Shown: positions 33,782 through 42,415 of the stretch, one piece after another
Layout of the letters: each line of letters opens with the position of its first letter
Numbering within the stretch: the first letter of the stretch is position 1
Assembly (NCBI RefSeq): GCF_014764505.1
Contig: NZ_JACXWX010000018.1
Location: 1 to 64,000, forward strand
Origin: Phormidium tenue FACHB-886
GTDB lineage: Bacteria; Cyanobacteriota; Cyanobacteriia; Elainellales; Elainellaceae
Direction: 5' to 3'
Length of the DNA: 64,000 nucleotides
The notes under the pieces: model-generated
What the model was told of the DNA's origin: nothing
Seen by the model: only the letters and a program-made list of their open reading frames with translations
The model's database searches: none
Made by a program: the position numbers and the translations under genes

Positions 33782-34480
33782 GGAACAGCCAAATCAGCTA
33801 TTTCAGGTGAACTCGATCGCACCTTGCAGCAGGCAGAAGCCGGATCAGAAATACAGCAGCGGCTGGGCGATGTGCTCGATGAGGTGCATCGGCTGAGCGA
33901 AATTGTCCGCAAATTGCTGCTGCTCTCGCTGGCGGATGCCGGACAGATGAGCCTGTACAAAGCCGAAGTCGATTTGCCGGCGATCCTGGCTGAAATGGTT
34001 GACGATCTGGAGCTGCTGGCACCCGGACTCACAGTACATCCTAGTATCGCCGAAAACCTGCGCGTCTGGGGCGATCGCGACTTGCTCGTCCAGGTTCTAC
34101 AAAATCTCTTCAGCAATGCAATTAAGTACAACCTGCCGCACGGCTGGCTGCGAGTTTACGCCCATCAGCAGGATGAAATGGTGTTGGTGACGCTCACTAA
34201 CACCTCAAAAGAGATTCCCGCAGCCGATCGCCACCGTATCTTCGATCGTTTTCATCGGGGCGACCCGGCTCACACCCGCAAAGTGGAAGGAACTGGGCTT
34301 GGACTCAGTTTAGCCAGAGAAATTGCCCGCGCTTACGGAGGCGATTTAGCGCTCGCTTCAGCCGCACCCGCGCAAACGTCATTGACGCTAAGCCTACCGA
34401 TCGCCGGGATGGACGATCGCTCGGAATCTGAAAGGTCCGCCAAATCTAGTCGCGCCTCGCCCTTGAAAGCGACGCCTTAA
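33782..34480 (+). pseudogene. Histidine kinase lacking its sensor and phospho-acceptor His
   Basis: The open frame begins without a proper start (KSAISGELDRTLQQAEAGSE), just after where the HisKA His box should be, and continues through LSEIVRKLLLLSLADAG to a full ATPase domain (VLQNLFSNAIKYN, GTGLGLSLAREIARAYGG, with a degenerate G1 TNTSKEI). A TTG at 33824 or a later codon could start a protein, but it could not autophosphorylate. It resembles the heavy-metal/CusS-type kinase subgroup. Loss of the 5' part by rearrangement next to the dioxygenase gene is likely. Confidence 0.65.
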
Positions 34481-34532
34481 TCGTGATAATAACAGCTGCT
34501 TAATCTGGCTCAGCTTGTATTGTTAGCTATAG

Positions 34533-35684
34533 TTAGCCCGCTGAAGAAACAGGCAGGCTTGCCTGCACGTTACACTTTTCGGAGATCGCATCTAGCACTT
34601 CTTGTTCTGCCGCTGAAATCTCTTCGCGTTGTTCAGCAATCCGACGACATTGCGCCAGCAGCGGAACGGCAAAATCGCAGTTGAGCTGCTGCAGGAGTGC
34701 TCCAAGGGGCTGCGGTGACTTCAAATGCTCCGCAATTACAGCTAGAGAAGCTTCTTCGATCTGTAGCGTTCGGAGTTCTGGCAAAATATCTTCCCAGCTC
34801 TTTTCTGGATAGCTTGCCAAAATCATATGAACTACAATTTGATCCACCACGGCTTGTTGTGCCATTGCCACCGTCAAATATTTCTCGCTTTCCTGCTGAA
34901 TCGATTTTAGAGTATCTTCTGTAGGCTGAGGAGTTGGCGCTTTTGCCTTTGCTTCATAGAACTGACGGGCAGCATAGCCAAGAGAATACAGCATGGTTGC
35001 ATTCGTTCCCCCACCAATCATTGCGCCAGCCACTGGCACATTTCGCAAAAAGCTGAGACCTGCCTTCACCGCATTCCTACCGCCCAGCGCTAAACCAAAG
35101 ATCCCCAGCACTTCGCCTCTGCGGGCTGGATCGTGCAGGTCTAAATTATAGGCAGCAGCAATCTGATACACCATTTCAGTTTGCAGTGCTGTAGTAGCGG
35201 CTAGATCAACCGCCAGCAATGCCGTCGCAAATCCGGGTAAAAGGCTGCTGGCAAGTCCTATTCCGCCTGCCTGCAGTGCTTTTTGTACCATAATGCGATG
35301 GGCGATCTGTTGAGGCGATTCATCAGGATACTTTTCCTGTATTTGCTTCACCACTGCAGTTGCCTTGTCCAAATCCACCTGATCGTTGAGACCCAGCAGC
35401 CAATCCAGCTTCAGAGCACCTGCAAATTTCCGGGCAAAGGGCAGATCGCCTAAAAACTGAACGGCATGTCCGGCTCCTTGAGTGCTTTGCTCCAGCCAGC
35501 GGACTGTCTGCTGAGTCAGTGCTCCGCCAAACTGCCCCACCTTACTGACGATCGCTTTTCCCGTTTGAGCAACCGATCGCCCCGTATTGGTGGCAGCATT
35601 CAATAAGCCCCCTTTTGACTGAGTCGTCTTTGAGGATAACTGAGCAGGATTAGACGGAGATTTGGTTGCGTTTGAATCCTTCAT
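34533..35684 (-). CDS. EcsC family protein
   Basis: From ATG 35684 (MKDSNATKSPSN) the protein has 383 residues. The EcsC-type region with small-residue hydrophobic segments covers about 110-290 (GGIGLASSLLPGFATALLAVDLAATTALQTEMVYQIAAAYNLDL, GRNAVKAGLSFLRNVPVAGAMIGGGTNATMLYSLGYAARQFY). EcsC was named from a Bacillus ABC-transporter operon; its biochemical role is unknown. The N-terminal 60 residues are Ser/Thr/Lys/Gln-rich and probably disordered. It follows a DUF1206 gene by 71 bp on the same strand, likely one transcript. Confidence 0.8.
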   Translation of the reverse strand: MKDSNATKSPSNPAQLSSKTTQSKGGLLNAATNTGRSVAQTGKAIVSKVGQFGGALTQQTVRWLEQSTQGAGHAVQFLGDLPFARKFAGALKLDWLLGLNDQVDLDKATAVVKQIQEKYPDESPQQIAHRIMVQKALQAGGIGLASSLLPGFATALLAVDLAATTALQTEMVYQIAAAYNLDLHDPARRGEVLGIFGLALGGRNAVKAGLSFLRNVPVAGAMIGGGTNATMLYSLGYAARQFYEAKAKAPTPQPTEDTLKSIQQESEKYLTVAMAQQAVVDQIVVHMILASYPEKSWEDILPELRTLQIEEASLAVIAEHLKSPQPLGALLQQLNCDFAVPLLAQCRRIAEQREEISAAEQEVLDAISEKCNVQASLPVSSAG

Positions 35685-35755
35685 AGCTGCATTTGAGAAA
35701 TAGAGGTTTTGGAACTGAAAATGGGGTAGCCGCACCACCCAACGATTTCTAATCT

Positions 35756-36580
35756 CTAATGAATAATTTGCCGATAGCGTGCTTGTACCAATGAGTAGAG
35801 GCTGTAGGAAATCAGTCCCAGTGCCACAATTCCCAGAAGCCAAGGACCATAAGGCTGTTGAGCTAGCGCTGCCAGTGCGCCTCCCAGCCCCCTGACTTCA
35901 CTTGCATCAGATCGCAGGGCAGCTAGAATCAAGAAAATGCCAATAATGACAAACACCACACCACGTGCCGCAATGCCAAACTGACCCGATCGCTTTGCCA
36001 AGTTTTGCTCTGCCCTACTCATTTGGCTTAGCATAAACTCACGCTGAAATTCTGCTTTATACGCCTGGTAAAGGAAGGAAATACCCACGCCTAAAACGAT
36101 CGCCCCTGCCAAGCCAACCAGCCATTGCCCAAAGGGTTGAGCTAGCACTCGTGCTGTCCAGTCTTGGGTTGCGTCTCCCCCGGAAGCGTTTGAACCAAGG
36201 ATTAATTTGACTGCTGTTACCGCTAATCCGGAATAGGCAATGGCGCTAAATGCATATCCGATACGCTGGACAAGGCGTTTTGCATCTGGCTTGCCCCTAT
36301 GCTCTGGATCAAGGATCGCTTGCACTGCTCGCCAGAGAGCATAGCCCACCATACCGATTGCTACCAGACCCAGCAAAAATTTACCAAAGGGCTGAACCAC
36401 AATTTCCTGTAGGGCACCACTCGTATCAGTTGTTTTTCCACCTGCCCCTATTGCCGCCTGAGCCGCAAGCAAACCCACCACAAAATAAACGATCCCTTTT
36501 GCGGCGTAGCCCAGCCGCGCCAATCGTTCAAATCCAGGATGGGCAGAAACCTGTCGTGCAGGCTGTTGGAGGTCTGGCAT
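35756..36580 (-). CDS. DUF1206 membrane protein
   Basis: 274 residues with six TM helices in three two-helix repeats, each starting with a (R/G)xGYxAKG(I/V)VY-like motif: LARLGYAAKGIVYFVVGLLA, LVQRIGYAFSAIAYSGLAVTAV and SGQFGIAARGVVFVIIGIFL. Function unknown; the family is frequent in cyanobacteria and actinobacteria. ATG 36580 is chosen because AGAGGTAA lies well placed before it. Confidence 0.85.
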   Translation of the reverse strand: MPDLQQPARQVSAHPGFERLARLGYAAKGIVYFVVGLLAAQAAIGAGGKTTDTSGALQEIVVQPFGKFLLGLVAIGMVGYALWRAVQAILDPEHRGKPDAKRLVQRIGYAFSAIAYSGLAVTAVKLILGSNASGGDATQDWTARVLAQPFGQWLVGLAGAIVLGVGISFLYQAYKAEFQREFMLSQMSRAEQNLAKRSGQFGIAARGVVFVIIGIFLILAALRSDASEVRGLGGALAALAQQPYGPWLLGIVALGLISYSLYSLVQARYRQIIH

Positions 36581-36804
36581 AGCAGTGTTACCTCTAGTCA
36601 AGGAATATTATGAGAACATGTGTTGCGTCTAACACTACTGTCGATCGTTTTCGATCGCTTCTCATCCCCCTGAGTAGGTAATTCACCGAATTAATTGACC
36701 GGACTATGGCAGTGGAGAGCTGACCCACGAATCTTTGGGAATACTATAAGATTTTCTCTATCAGCTAGCTCTCATAACCTCGCTGTAGATAGATACAAGC
36801 CTTA

Positions 36805-37002
36805 TCAGTGGGACATTACGGCTGCAATCACCAAAGCAGCTACAATCCCAATTACAATCGGAAGCGCAACAAGAATACCCCACTTGCCAAACTGAAGAGG
36901 CTGATTGTCTACCTTGAGCAAAGCAATGACGCCAACAGCACCTATCACTATCCAAACTATTCCAAAAGCAAAAAACACCGTATACGCTGCATCTTCATTC
37001 AT
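36805..37002 (-). CDS. Small two-helix membrane protein, hypothetical
   Basis: 65 residues from ATG 37002, preceded by GAAGGAAA. Two TM helices (YTVFFAFGIVWIVIGAVGVIALL and GILVALPIVIGIVAALVIAAV) are joined by a short polar loop (KVDNQPLQFGKW). No known family is evident. It stands alone between the DUF1206 gene and a repeat-rich intergenic stretch. Confidence 0.6.
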   Translation of the reverse strand: MNEDAAYTVFFAFGIVWIVIGAVGVIALLKVDNQPLQFGKWGILVALPIVIGIVAALVIAAVMSH

Positions 37003-37158
37003 TTTTAGATTTCCTTCAAAATAAAGTGAATAATAGCTGCGATCCAATTGCGCTTCGTTGCGCCTTCCAGCAACCCAATCCTAGCGTTTTGAACCACCAG
37101 TGACAGCGGCTAAAAAACAGATATCACGGTAGAAGAAGTTATACTGCTTTTGATTGCA

Positions 37159-37270
37159 GATGTTTACATTGCAATGGGTTAAATGAGTTTAAGACACTGG
37201 TCGTACTCAGAATCCAGCTGAAGTATTAAATGATGTTTACATTGCAATTAGCTAGATGTTTACATTGCAA
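37159..37270 (+). repeat. Three direct repeats of GATGTTTACATTGCAA
   Basis: Exact copies lie at 37159-37174, 37232-37247 and 37255-37270 (steps of 73 and 23 bp); the first and third are followed by similar AAATGAGT. They are in the 513-bp gap upstream of the IS607 recombinase gene. They may be recombinase or regulator binding sites, or the remains of an element end. The rest of the gap, apart from a MITE relic, shows nothing. Confidence 0.7.
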
Positions 37271-37292
37271 CCAGCTAAATGAGTCCGGGTTC

Positions 37293-37328
37293 CTTAGAGG
37301 ATGTTTGGCTTCTCAAATATTCTTTTAG
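37293..37328. repeat. Shrunken relative of the 24.8-kb foldback element
   Basis: CTTAGAGGATGTTTG is followed almost directly by CTTCTCAAATATTCTTTTAG, i.e. the two ends of the 151-bp foldback element with the middle removed. Confidence 0.45.
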
Positions 37329-37515
37329 CTATATGCGGTATATAACGCTAACCTGTAGAAGAAATGATAGCTCTACTGCAGCGTAAACTTCTGCCGGAGG
37401 TGCAATTCTCGGTCGTTCTGCTAGCTATCTATCCAGAGAAGTATGTCTTTGGAAAAGAGGCAAAACTAGGCAAACTTAGGCACGCCATCACGATCTTGGC
37501 TTCAAACGGCACCGT

Positions 37516-38133
37516 ATGAAAGTTGGAATTGGTCAAGCTGCAACAGAATTAGGCGTTTCTCGGGATACGCTACGCCGCTGGGAAGCCTCTGGGAAAATCC
37601 AGGTTGAGCGGACTCCTTCTGGGCACCGTCGCTATGATCTGGCACAGCTGCGGGGGCTAGTTCCTCATAAAACCGCTACCGATCGCGCCACGATCGCCTA
37701 TGCCAGAGTTTCGCACCAAAACCAGAAGAAAGAACTGAGACATCAGAGTAATACCCTGCAAGCCTATTGTGCTGGGCGTGGCTGGGAATTCGAGGTGATT
37801 CAAGACATTGGCTCGGGCGTGAATTACCAGAAAAGCGGCTTTCGGAAGCTGATACAGCGAATCTGTGATGGTGATGTGGGTCGGCTGGTGATGACTAATC
37901 GCGATCGGCTGCTGAGATTTGGCATTGACCTGGTTTTTGCTTTGTGCGAGAACTTCGGCACAGAAGTCGTTATTCTCAATACAAGCTCACTAGAAGACTT
38001 TGAGGATGACATTGCCGAGGATATTTTGGAGATTATCACTGTTTTCTCAGCACGGCTCTATGGAACACGTAATGAAAAGAATCAGAAAATTATTGACAAA
38101 TTAGCTGATATAGCAAGAGAGCTGGCAGATTAG
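37516..38133 (+). CDS. IS607-type serine recombinase (TnpA), without TnpB
   Basis: 205 residues. An N-terminal MerR-like HTH (IGQAATELGVSRDTLRRWEASGKIQVERTPSGHRRYD) precedes a serine-recombinase domain with the nucleophile in AYARVSHQNQKKEL (Ser about 66), then RHQSNTLQAYC and VMTNRDRLLRFGIDLV. This order is the hallmark of IS607 transposases. IS607 elements normally carry a tnpB gene downstream; none is present here, the next gene being an unrelated stress protein. It is full length and may be a non-autonomous or domesticated copy. Confidence 0.88.
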   Translation: MKVGIGQAATELGVSRDTLRRWEASGKIQVERTPSGHRRYDLAQLRGLVPHKTATDRATIAYARVSHQNQKKELRHQSNTLQAYCAGRGWEFEVIQDIGSGVNYQKSGFRKLIQRICDGDVGRLVMTNRDRLLRFGIDLVFALCENFGTEVVILNTSSLEDFEDDIAEDILEIITVFSARLYGTRNEKNQKIIDKLADIARELAD

Positions 38134-38297
38134 CCGTTTAACGTGTTTTGGCTGTTTGGGGTTAATTCGCACAGAAGAAGCTGCATAGGTTTGCATACAT
38201 TTGCAAACTATTTCGCAGAATATCTCAGTAGACAGAAGGTATTACACAATCTGAGTTGTTAGCGTTTAAGCATCAACTCAAACAGAAGCTGTGAATC

Positions 38298-38567
38298 ATG
38301 AACATTCTTGCATGGATCATTTTAGGATTGCTTGCTGGCGCAATTGCCAAAGCTATTGATCCTGCAGCTAGAGGCGGTGGACTGCTAAGTACCTTAATAT
38401 TAGGCATTGTGGGTGCATTTGTTGGCGGTACGCTAACGACATTGCTGACAACAGGACAGCTAGCTTTAACCGCTTCAACGCTTAGCATTCCGGGTGTAAT
38501 TATTGCTGTTTTAGGGGCAATTATCGCGGTGTTTGTCTGGCACAGACTGGCTCACACAGCCGCATAA
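38298..38567 (+). CDS. GlsB/YeaQ/YmgE-family stress membrane protein
   Basis: 89 residues, three hydrophobic helices and the family start MNILAWIILGLLAGAIAKAI, then GGLLSTLILGIVGAFVGG. Members are induced by acid, osmotic or antibiotic stress in many bacteria; mechanism unknown. It opens a run of three plus-strand stress-type genes (YflT-like, BON). Confidence 0.88.
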   Translation: MNILAWIILGLLAGAIAKAIDPAARGGGLLSTLILGIVGAFVGGTLTTLLTTGQLALTASTLSIPGVIIAVLGAIIAVFVWHRLAHTAA

Positions 38568-38632
38568 CTGCTGCTTACATGACTTCTCACATCACTTCAT
38601 TTGTCCTATCTGCTTTACTGGGGAGATAAACC

Positions 38633-39697
38633 ATGACTTTTGCACATTCTAATACGACTGCTAATCGCCGTGCCGTTGGTGTTTTTGCCAATCGCCGTGC
38701 TGCAGAACAAGCGCTTCATCAACTACGAGACTCTGGATTTCCGATGGATCGAGTGTCGATCGTCACTCGAGACGCAAACAACCATGACAATATTGCCGGG
38801 GCAGAAGTACACGATCGTAGTGGAAACAAAGCTGACGAGGGTGCAGCCACGGGTGCCCTAACGGGTGGTGCATTGGGAGGTTTGGCTGGTTTACTGGTCG
38901 GGCTGGGCACGCTAGCTATTCCGGGAATTGGTCCAATTATGCTAGCAGGAGCCACCGCAACCACGCTGGCAACAACTTTGGCTGGGGGCGCAATTGGGGC
39001 GGTTACAGGGGGTTTAGTTGGTGCTTTGGTAGGTCTGGGTATTCCAGAGGAGCGCGCCAAGGTTTATAACGATCGAGTTGCTCAGGGTGGCTATCTTGTG
39101 ATTGTGGATGGCACGGAGCAGGAGATAGCCCATGCTGAAACCATTCTCCATCGGGGTGGCATTGAGGAATACGGAGTTTACCACGCGCCTGCCGCTGCCG
39201 CATCCAGTGTAAGCACAACCCCTGTGAGCGTGAACCGCACAAAACAGGCACTTGGTGTCTTTGCGAACCGACGGGATGCTGAACTGGCAGTTGCTGATTT
39301 ACGACAGGCGAATTTTCCGCTGAGTCAAGTTTCGCTGGTTGCCCAACAGCTTGACCGCCGAGAAGCGTTTACAGGTGTGGATCTACGCGATCGCCTAGAC
39401 TCACTGCTAGGCTCAAATCAGCGGTCGCAGGTTTACCACGACCGGTTAACACGGGGCAACTATGTTGTCGCAATTCACGGGACTGAAGCAGAAGTGCGGC
39501 AAGCCGAATCGGTACTGCGAGCACGTAATATCCAAGACTGGCAAATCTACGAAACCACAAATGGTCAAGTTTTAAGCGATCACGCTAACGCCACTCAAAC
39601 CAGTGTGACAGGAAGCGATCGCATTAATCCTACGGGTCAAGTGGTGAATTCTGATCCCCAGGTGGTAATTGTCGATCGCCGCAGCGAAACCCACTAA
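38633..39697 (+). CDS. General stress protein with two YflT-like domains and a glycine-zipper region
   Basis: 354 residues. Two copies of the general-stress-protein-17M/YflT fold: RRAVGVFANRRAAEQALHQL with SGFPMDRVSIVTRD, and KQALGVFANRRDAELAVADL with ANFPLSQVSLVAQQ. Each ends in a block like (V/Q)YNDRVAQGGYLVIVDGTE or VYHDRLTRGNYVVAIHGTE. Between them (about 75-135) is a Gly/Ala-rich membrane-inserting stretch (GALTGGALGGLAGLLVGLG, GAIGAVTGGLVGALVGLG). The protein fits membrane stress functions but has no assigned activity. Ribosome site ggggaga before the ATG. Confidence 0.82.
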   Translation: MTFAHSNTTANRRAVGVFANRRAAEQALHQLRDSGFPMDRVSIVTRDANNHDNIAGAEVHDRSGNKADEGAATGALTGGALGGLAGLLVGLGTLAIPGIGPIMLAGATATTLATTLAGGAIGAVTGGLVGALVGLGIPEERAKVYNDRVAQGGYLVIVDGTEQEIAHAETILHRGGIEEYGVYHAPAAAASSVSTTPVSVNRTKQALGVFANRRDAELAVADLRQANFPLSQVSLVAQQLDRREAFTGVDLRDRLDSLLGSNQRSQVYHDRLTRGNYVVAIHGTEAEVRQAESVLRARNIQDWQIYETTNGQVLSDHANATQTSVTGSDRINPTGQVVNSDPQVVIVDRRSETH

Positions 39698-39721
39698 AAT
39701 TTTCAAGCCGCTGCAATACTC

Positions 39722-39764
39722 TCTTTTTGTGAAAGCCATGCATTGTCTAGCTTTCACAAAAAGA
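39722..39764 (+). terminator. 15-bp perfect hairpin after the YflT-like gene
   Basis: TCTTTTTGTGAAAGC and its exact complement enclose a 13-nt loop, 24 bp after the stop. The outer arm is T/A-rich. Confidence 0.6.
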
Positions 39765-39879
39765 AGAAATGATTTTACTAACGAAGCTAGCATTCATTAT
39801 TAACCTGAAACGTATTTTGAAACGGTAAGCAGAATCTACCGTATCAAGACCACTGAAAAACCTAAGAAGGAGTTCGACA

Positions 39880-40344
39880 ATGAAAAAAATAGCAACCTTT
39901 CTGCTCAGCAGCATTTTATTAGTGAGTGCTGCAGCTTGTGCAAATACTGCAAAGACTACTGCATCTGCACCTGACACAGCTGGAGAGACCGTTCAGTCAC
40001 CTGATGTAGACACAGCCCAAACTAACGAGGGTGATGGTACTAGTGAAGTGCGCGAGAGACAAATTGAGTCTGATATTCGCGCTCGCGAAGGACGTAATGA
40101 CTTGACAGGAGATGATACTGAGCGAGCAGATGGCGACTTGAACAGCGAAGTGCGGGGCAAGCTAGAGGCAAACCTGCCCGCTAGCCAGCTAGCAGTAGAT
40201 GCTAAAGATGGCGTTGTCACGATCTCAGGCACTGTTCCAACTCAAGAACAGCTCGATCGAATTGAACCTTTGGCAAAGGAGATCAAGGGCGTTAAAGAAG
40301 TAAATGTCCAAGCCACGGTTGCTCCCACACAGCCTCAAAGTTAA
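39880..40344 (+). CDS. BON-domain lipoprotein
   Basis: 154 residues. Signal peptide with lipobox (LLSSILLVSAAAC) gives an acylated Cys at about position 20; then an acidic, disordered spacer (about 22-80) and a BON domain (about 85-148: LNSEVRGKLEANLPASQLAVDAKDGVVTISGTVPTQEQLDRIEPLAKEIKGVKEVNVQ). BON domains bind phospholipid or the cell envelope and occur in OsmY-like stress proteins. A good ribosome site (aagaaggag) precedes the ATG. Confidence 0.88.
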   Translation: MKKIATFLLSSILLVSAAACANTAKTTASAPDTAGETVQSPDVDTAQTNEGDGTSEVRERQIESDIRAREGRNDLTGDDTERADGDLNSEVRGKLEANLPASQLAVDAKDGVVTISGTVPTQEQLDRIEPLAKEIKGVKEVNVQATVAPTQPQS

Positions 40345-40428
40345 GCGAAGGTGAGGGCTACCTAGCTCTGTCTATCTAGCTCTGTACTTCGGGCGGAATT
40401 ATGCCGCAACCTCTTGAATAAACTGAAC

Positions 40429-40475
40429 AAACTAGTTTTGAAAGCTACACTCTGTGCGACTTTCAAAACTAGTTT
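40429..40475 (+). terminator. 16-bp perfect hairpin after the BON gene
   Basis: AAACTAGTTTTGAAAG pairs exactly with the complement after a 15-nt loop, followed by TGTTTC. It lies 85 bp past the BON stop. Confidence 0.6.
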
Positions 40476-40640
40476 TGTTTCAGCACATAGCTTTGTTTCA
40501 GCCCAAAGGATTGTAAAACCTTTTGTTGCAAGGCGATCGACTTAGCAATCTATCTTTTGAAGGTGTTAGCAGGCTGATTGAGCCTGAACAATAGAATCTG
40601 TAAAGCATGACTGAACGTGTGATCGAAAGGGTTGACCAAG

Positions 40641-41327
40641 ATGGGACGAGCACTAGGGCTATGGATCGTTTGGATTGGATTTATTCTCTACGTGTTTACG
40701 GCTTCTCCACCTGTGCAGCCAGACACCTTCCAGCCGTTTCAGGTTCTTCTATCGGGGCGATTACCGTATATTAATCCTGTTCTGATCTCGTTGTTCAGCT
40801 TGGTCGGCATCTGGTTACTCATCTATAGCTGTTTAGTTTTTGCTGACGGCAGAATGCAACGACTGCCCGCTTGGGCGTTCATGCTGGCATCAGTTGGAAC
40901 GGGCATACTGGGGCTGATTCCTTACTTGGCGCTGCGTCAGCCAAATCAACAGTTTTCCGGACAGAAGGACGGCTGGCTGGAGATTTTAGATTCTCAATTG
41001 ACGGGCATCATTCTTGCAGTGAGTACAGTAATTCTGGTTGGGTTTGCTGTATTCTTCGGGGATTGGTCTGCCTACATCCGAGAATTTCAGACGAATCGAT
41101 TTGTTCATGCAATGTCTCTGGCGGTAGGTCTGTTTTGCTTGCTCTTTCCCTATCCCACGCTGCTCAGCGATGACATGGCACGGCGCGGATTAACTAGCCG
41201 ATCGCAGCTCTTTTGGTGGATCGCACTTCTGCCGCTGGTGGGTCCGCTATTCTATCTCTGCGTCCGTCCATCCTTATTAACCGCTTCAAATTCGCAACGA
41301 AGGAATTCTTTTGCCGAAAGGATGTAG
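40641..41327 (+). CDS. Conserved multi-spanning membrane protein, unknown
   Basis: 228 residues from ATG 40641. Six or so hydrophobic segments (LWIVWIGFILYVFTASPPV, LISLFSLVGIWLLIYSCLVF, WAFMLASVGTGILGLIPYLAL, IILAVSTVILVGFAVFFGD, AMSLAVGLFCLLFPYPTLL, FWWIALLPLVGPLFYLCVRP). Cyanobacteria and plastids have proteins of this pattern with no assigned function; PVQPDTF and DDMARRG look conserved. I cannot name a role. Confidence 0.7.
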   Translation: MGRALGLWIVWIGFILYVFTASPPVQPDTFQPFQVLLSGRLPYINPVLISLFSLVGIWLLIYSCLVFADGRMQRLPAWAFMLASVGTGILGLIPYLALRQPNQQFSGQKDGWLEILDSQLTGIILAVSTVILVGFAVFFGDWSAYIREFQTNRFVHAMSLAVGLFCLLFPYPTLLSDDMARRGLTSRSQLFWWIALLPLVGPLFYLCVRPSLLTASNSQRRNSFAERM

Positions 41328-41447
41328 CTCGCTCCACAAGCCTGCATAATCCGATAGCGTTTTCGATAGCATTAATGCTACTTGCATAATGCCGATTCTA
41401 TACAGGCTCGGTTTATAGCGCCTCGCGCTCAAATGGAGGGACGTTCA

Positions 41448-41480
41448 TGCTATGTGGCACGCAGGGTGTGGCACATAGCA
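41448..41480. terminator. Interrupted hairpin downstream of the membrane protein gene
   Basis: TGCTATGTG-g-CAC pairs with GTG-g-CACATAGCA around a 7-nt loop. It lies 120 bp after the stop and 128 bp before the hydrolase start. Confidence 0.45.
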
Positions 41481-41608
41481 CAAGCTTGTTTTGCCTCACT
41501 TGATCGGGATCGTTAGCGGCGATGTTTAAGCTTAGTTTAGCTCTGGCACTTCAGGCACAGCCAAAAGACTAGACTTGAGTAAGATGCTATTTGGAGAAAT
41601 GTTAGCCT

Positions 41609-42415
41609 ATGCAAAGCAATGTTGTGAAACGTAACAATGTGCATTTGCTAGGGCAGGGCCGTCAAACTCTCGTTTTTGCGCATGGGTTTGGCTCAGATCA
41701 AACAGCATGGCGACACCAAATTGCTGCTTTTGCGCCTTCTTATCGAATTGTTCTGTTTGATCATGTGGGGGCGGGCAAGTCAGATATGTCGGCGTATAGC
41801 CCGCTTCGCTACAGTTCCCTATATAGCTACGCTGAAGATTTGCTGGAGCTATGCGCTGAGCTAAAGCTTTCCGATGTCATTTTGGTGGGTCACTCGGTCA
41901 GCGGTATGGTTAGTCTGCTGGCAGCGCTGATCGACCCTAATCGCTTTAAGCAGCTAATCTTTATCAGTGCTTCTCCGCGCTACCTCAACGATGCAGCAGT
42001 TGATTATGTGGGCGGCTTTGAGCAAGCTGATTTAGATGCGCTCTACGCCGCGATGTCGTCTAATTATTATGCTTGGGCAAGCGGTTTCGCGCCGCTGGCA
42101 ATGGGCAACAGCGATCGTCCAGAGCTGGCGATCGAGTTTGCTAAAACGCTGTCTGAAATTCGCCCTGATATTGCTCAAGCGGTGGCAAGGGTCATCTTTC
42201 AGTCTGACCACCGGGCAGAGTTGCCCAAGCTTGCTGTTCCAACGGTTGTTCTGCAGTCTAACAACGATATTGCGGTACCCCCACCTGTTGGGCAATACCT
42301 GGCAGACAACATTCCTCAAGCTAAGCTGATTGCAATCAACTCTCAGGGACACTTGCCCCACCTGAGCGCTCCAGACGTGGTTACTCAAACCTTGACAGAA
42401 TGCTTCGCCGCTTAA
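41609..42415 (+). CDS. RsbQ/KAI2-like alpha/beta hydrolase
   Basis: 268 residues, full length for the RsbQ/D14/KAI2 group. The catalytic triad is visible: Ser in VGHSVSG, Asp in LQSNNDIAVP, His in SQGHLPHLSAP; oxyanion HGFGSDQTAW. The start MQSNVVKRNNVHLLGQG matches the RsbQ pattern (NNV-GSG---LVFAHGFG). In Bacillus, RsbQ makes or relays a ligand for the PAS domain of RsbP in the energy-stress pathway; plant KAI2/D14 hydrolyse and sense butenolides. Here the last 16 bases overlap the start of a PAS/GAF sensor kinase, so the hydrolase very likely feeds that sensor. Confidence 0.88.
   Translation: MQSNVVKRNNVHLLGQGRQTLVFAHGFGSDQTAWRHQIAAFAPSYRIVLFDHVGAGKSDMSAYSPLRYSSLYSYAEDLLELCAELKLSDVILVGHSVSGMVSLLAALIDPNRFKQLIFISASPRYLNDAAVDYVGGFEQADLDALYAAMSSNYYAWASGFAPLAMGNSDRPELAIEFAKTLSEIRPDIAQAVARVIFQSDHRAELPKLAVPTVVLQSNNDIAVPPPVGQYLADNIPQAKLIAINSQGHLPHLSAPDVVTQTLTECFAA

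Noticed and set aside
37159-37270. The three 16-bp repeats considered as a CRISPR or replication iteron array
   Set aside because: Only three copies with unequal spacing, no cas or rep gene nearby; kept as an unexplained direct repeat.
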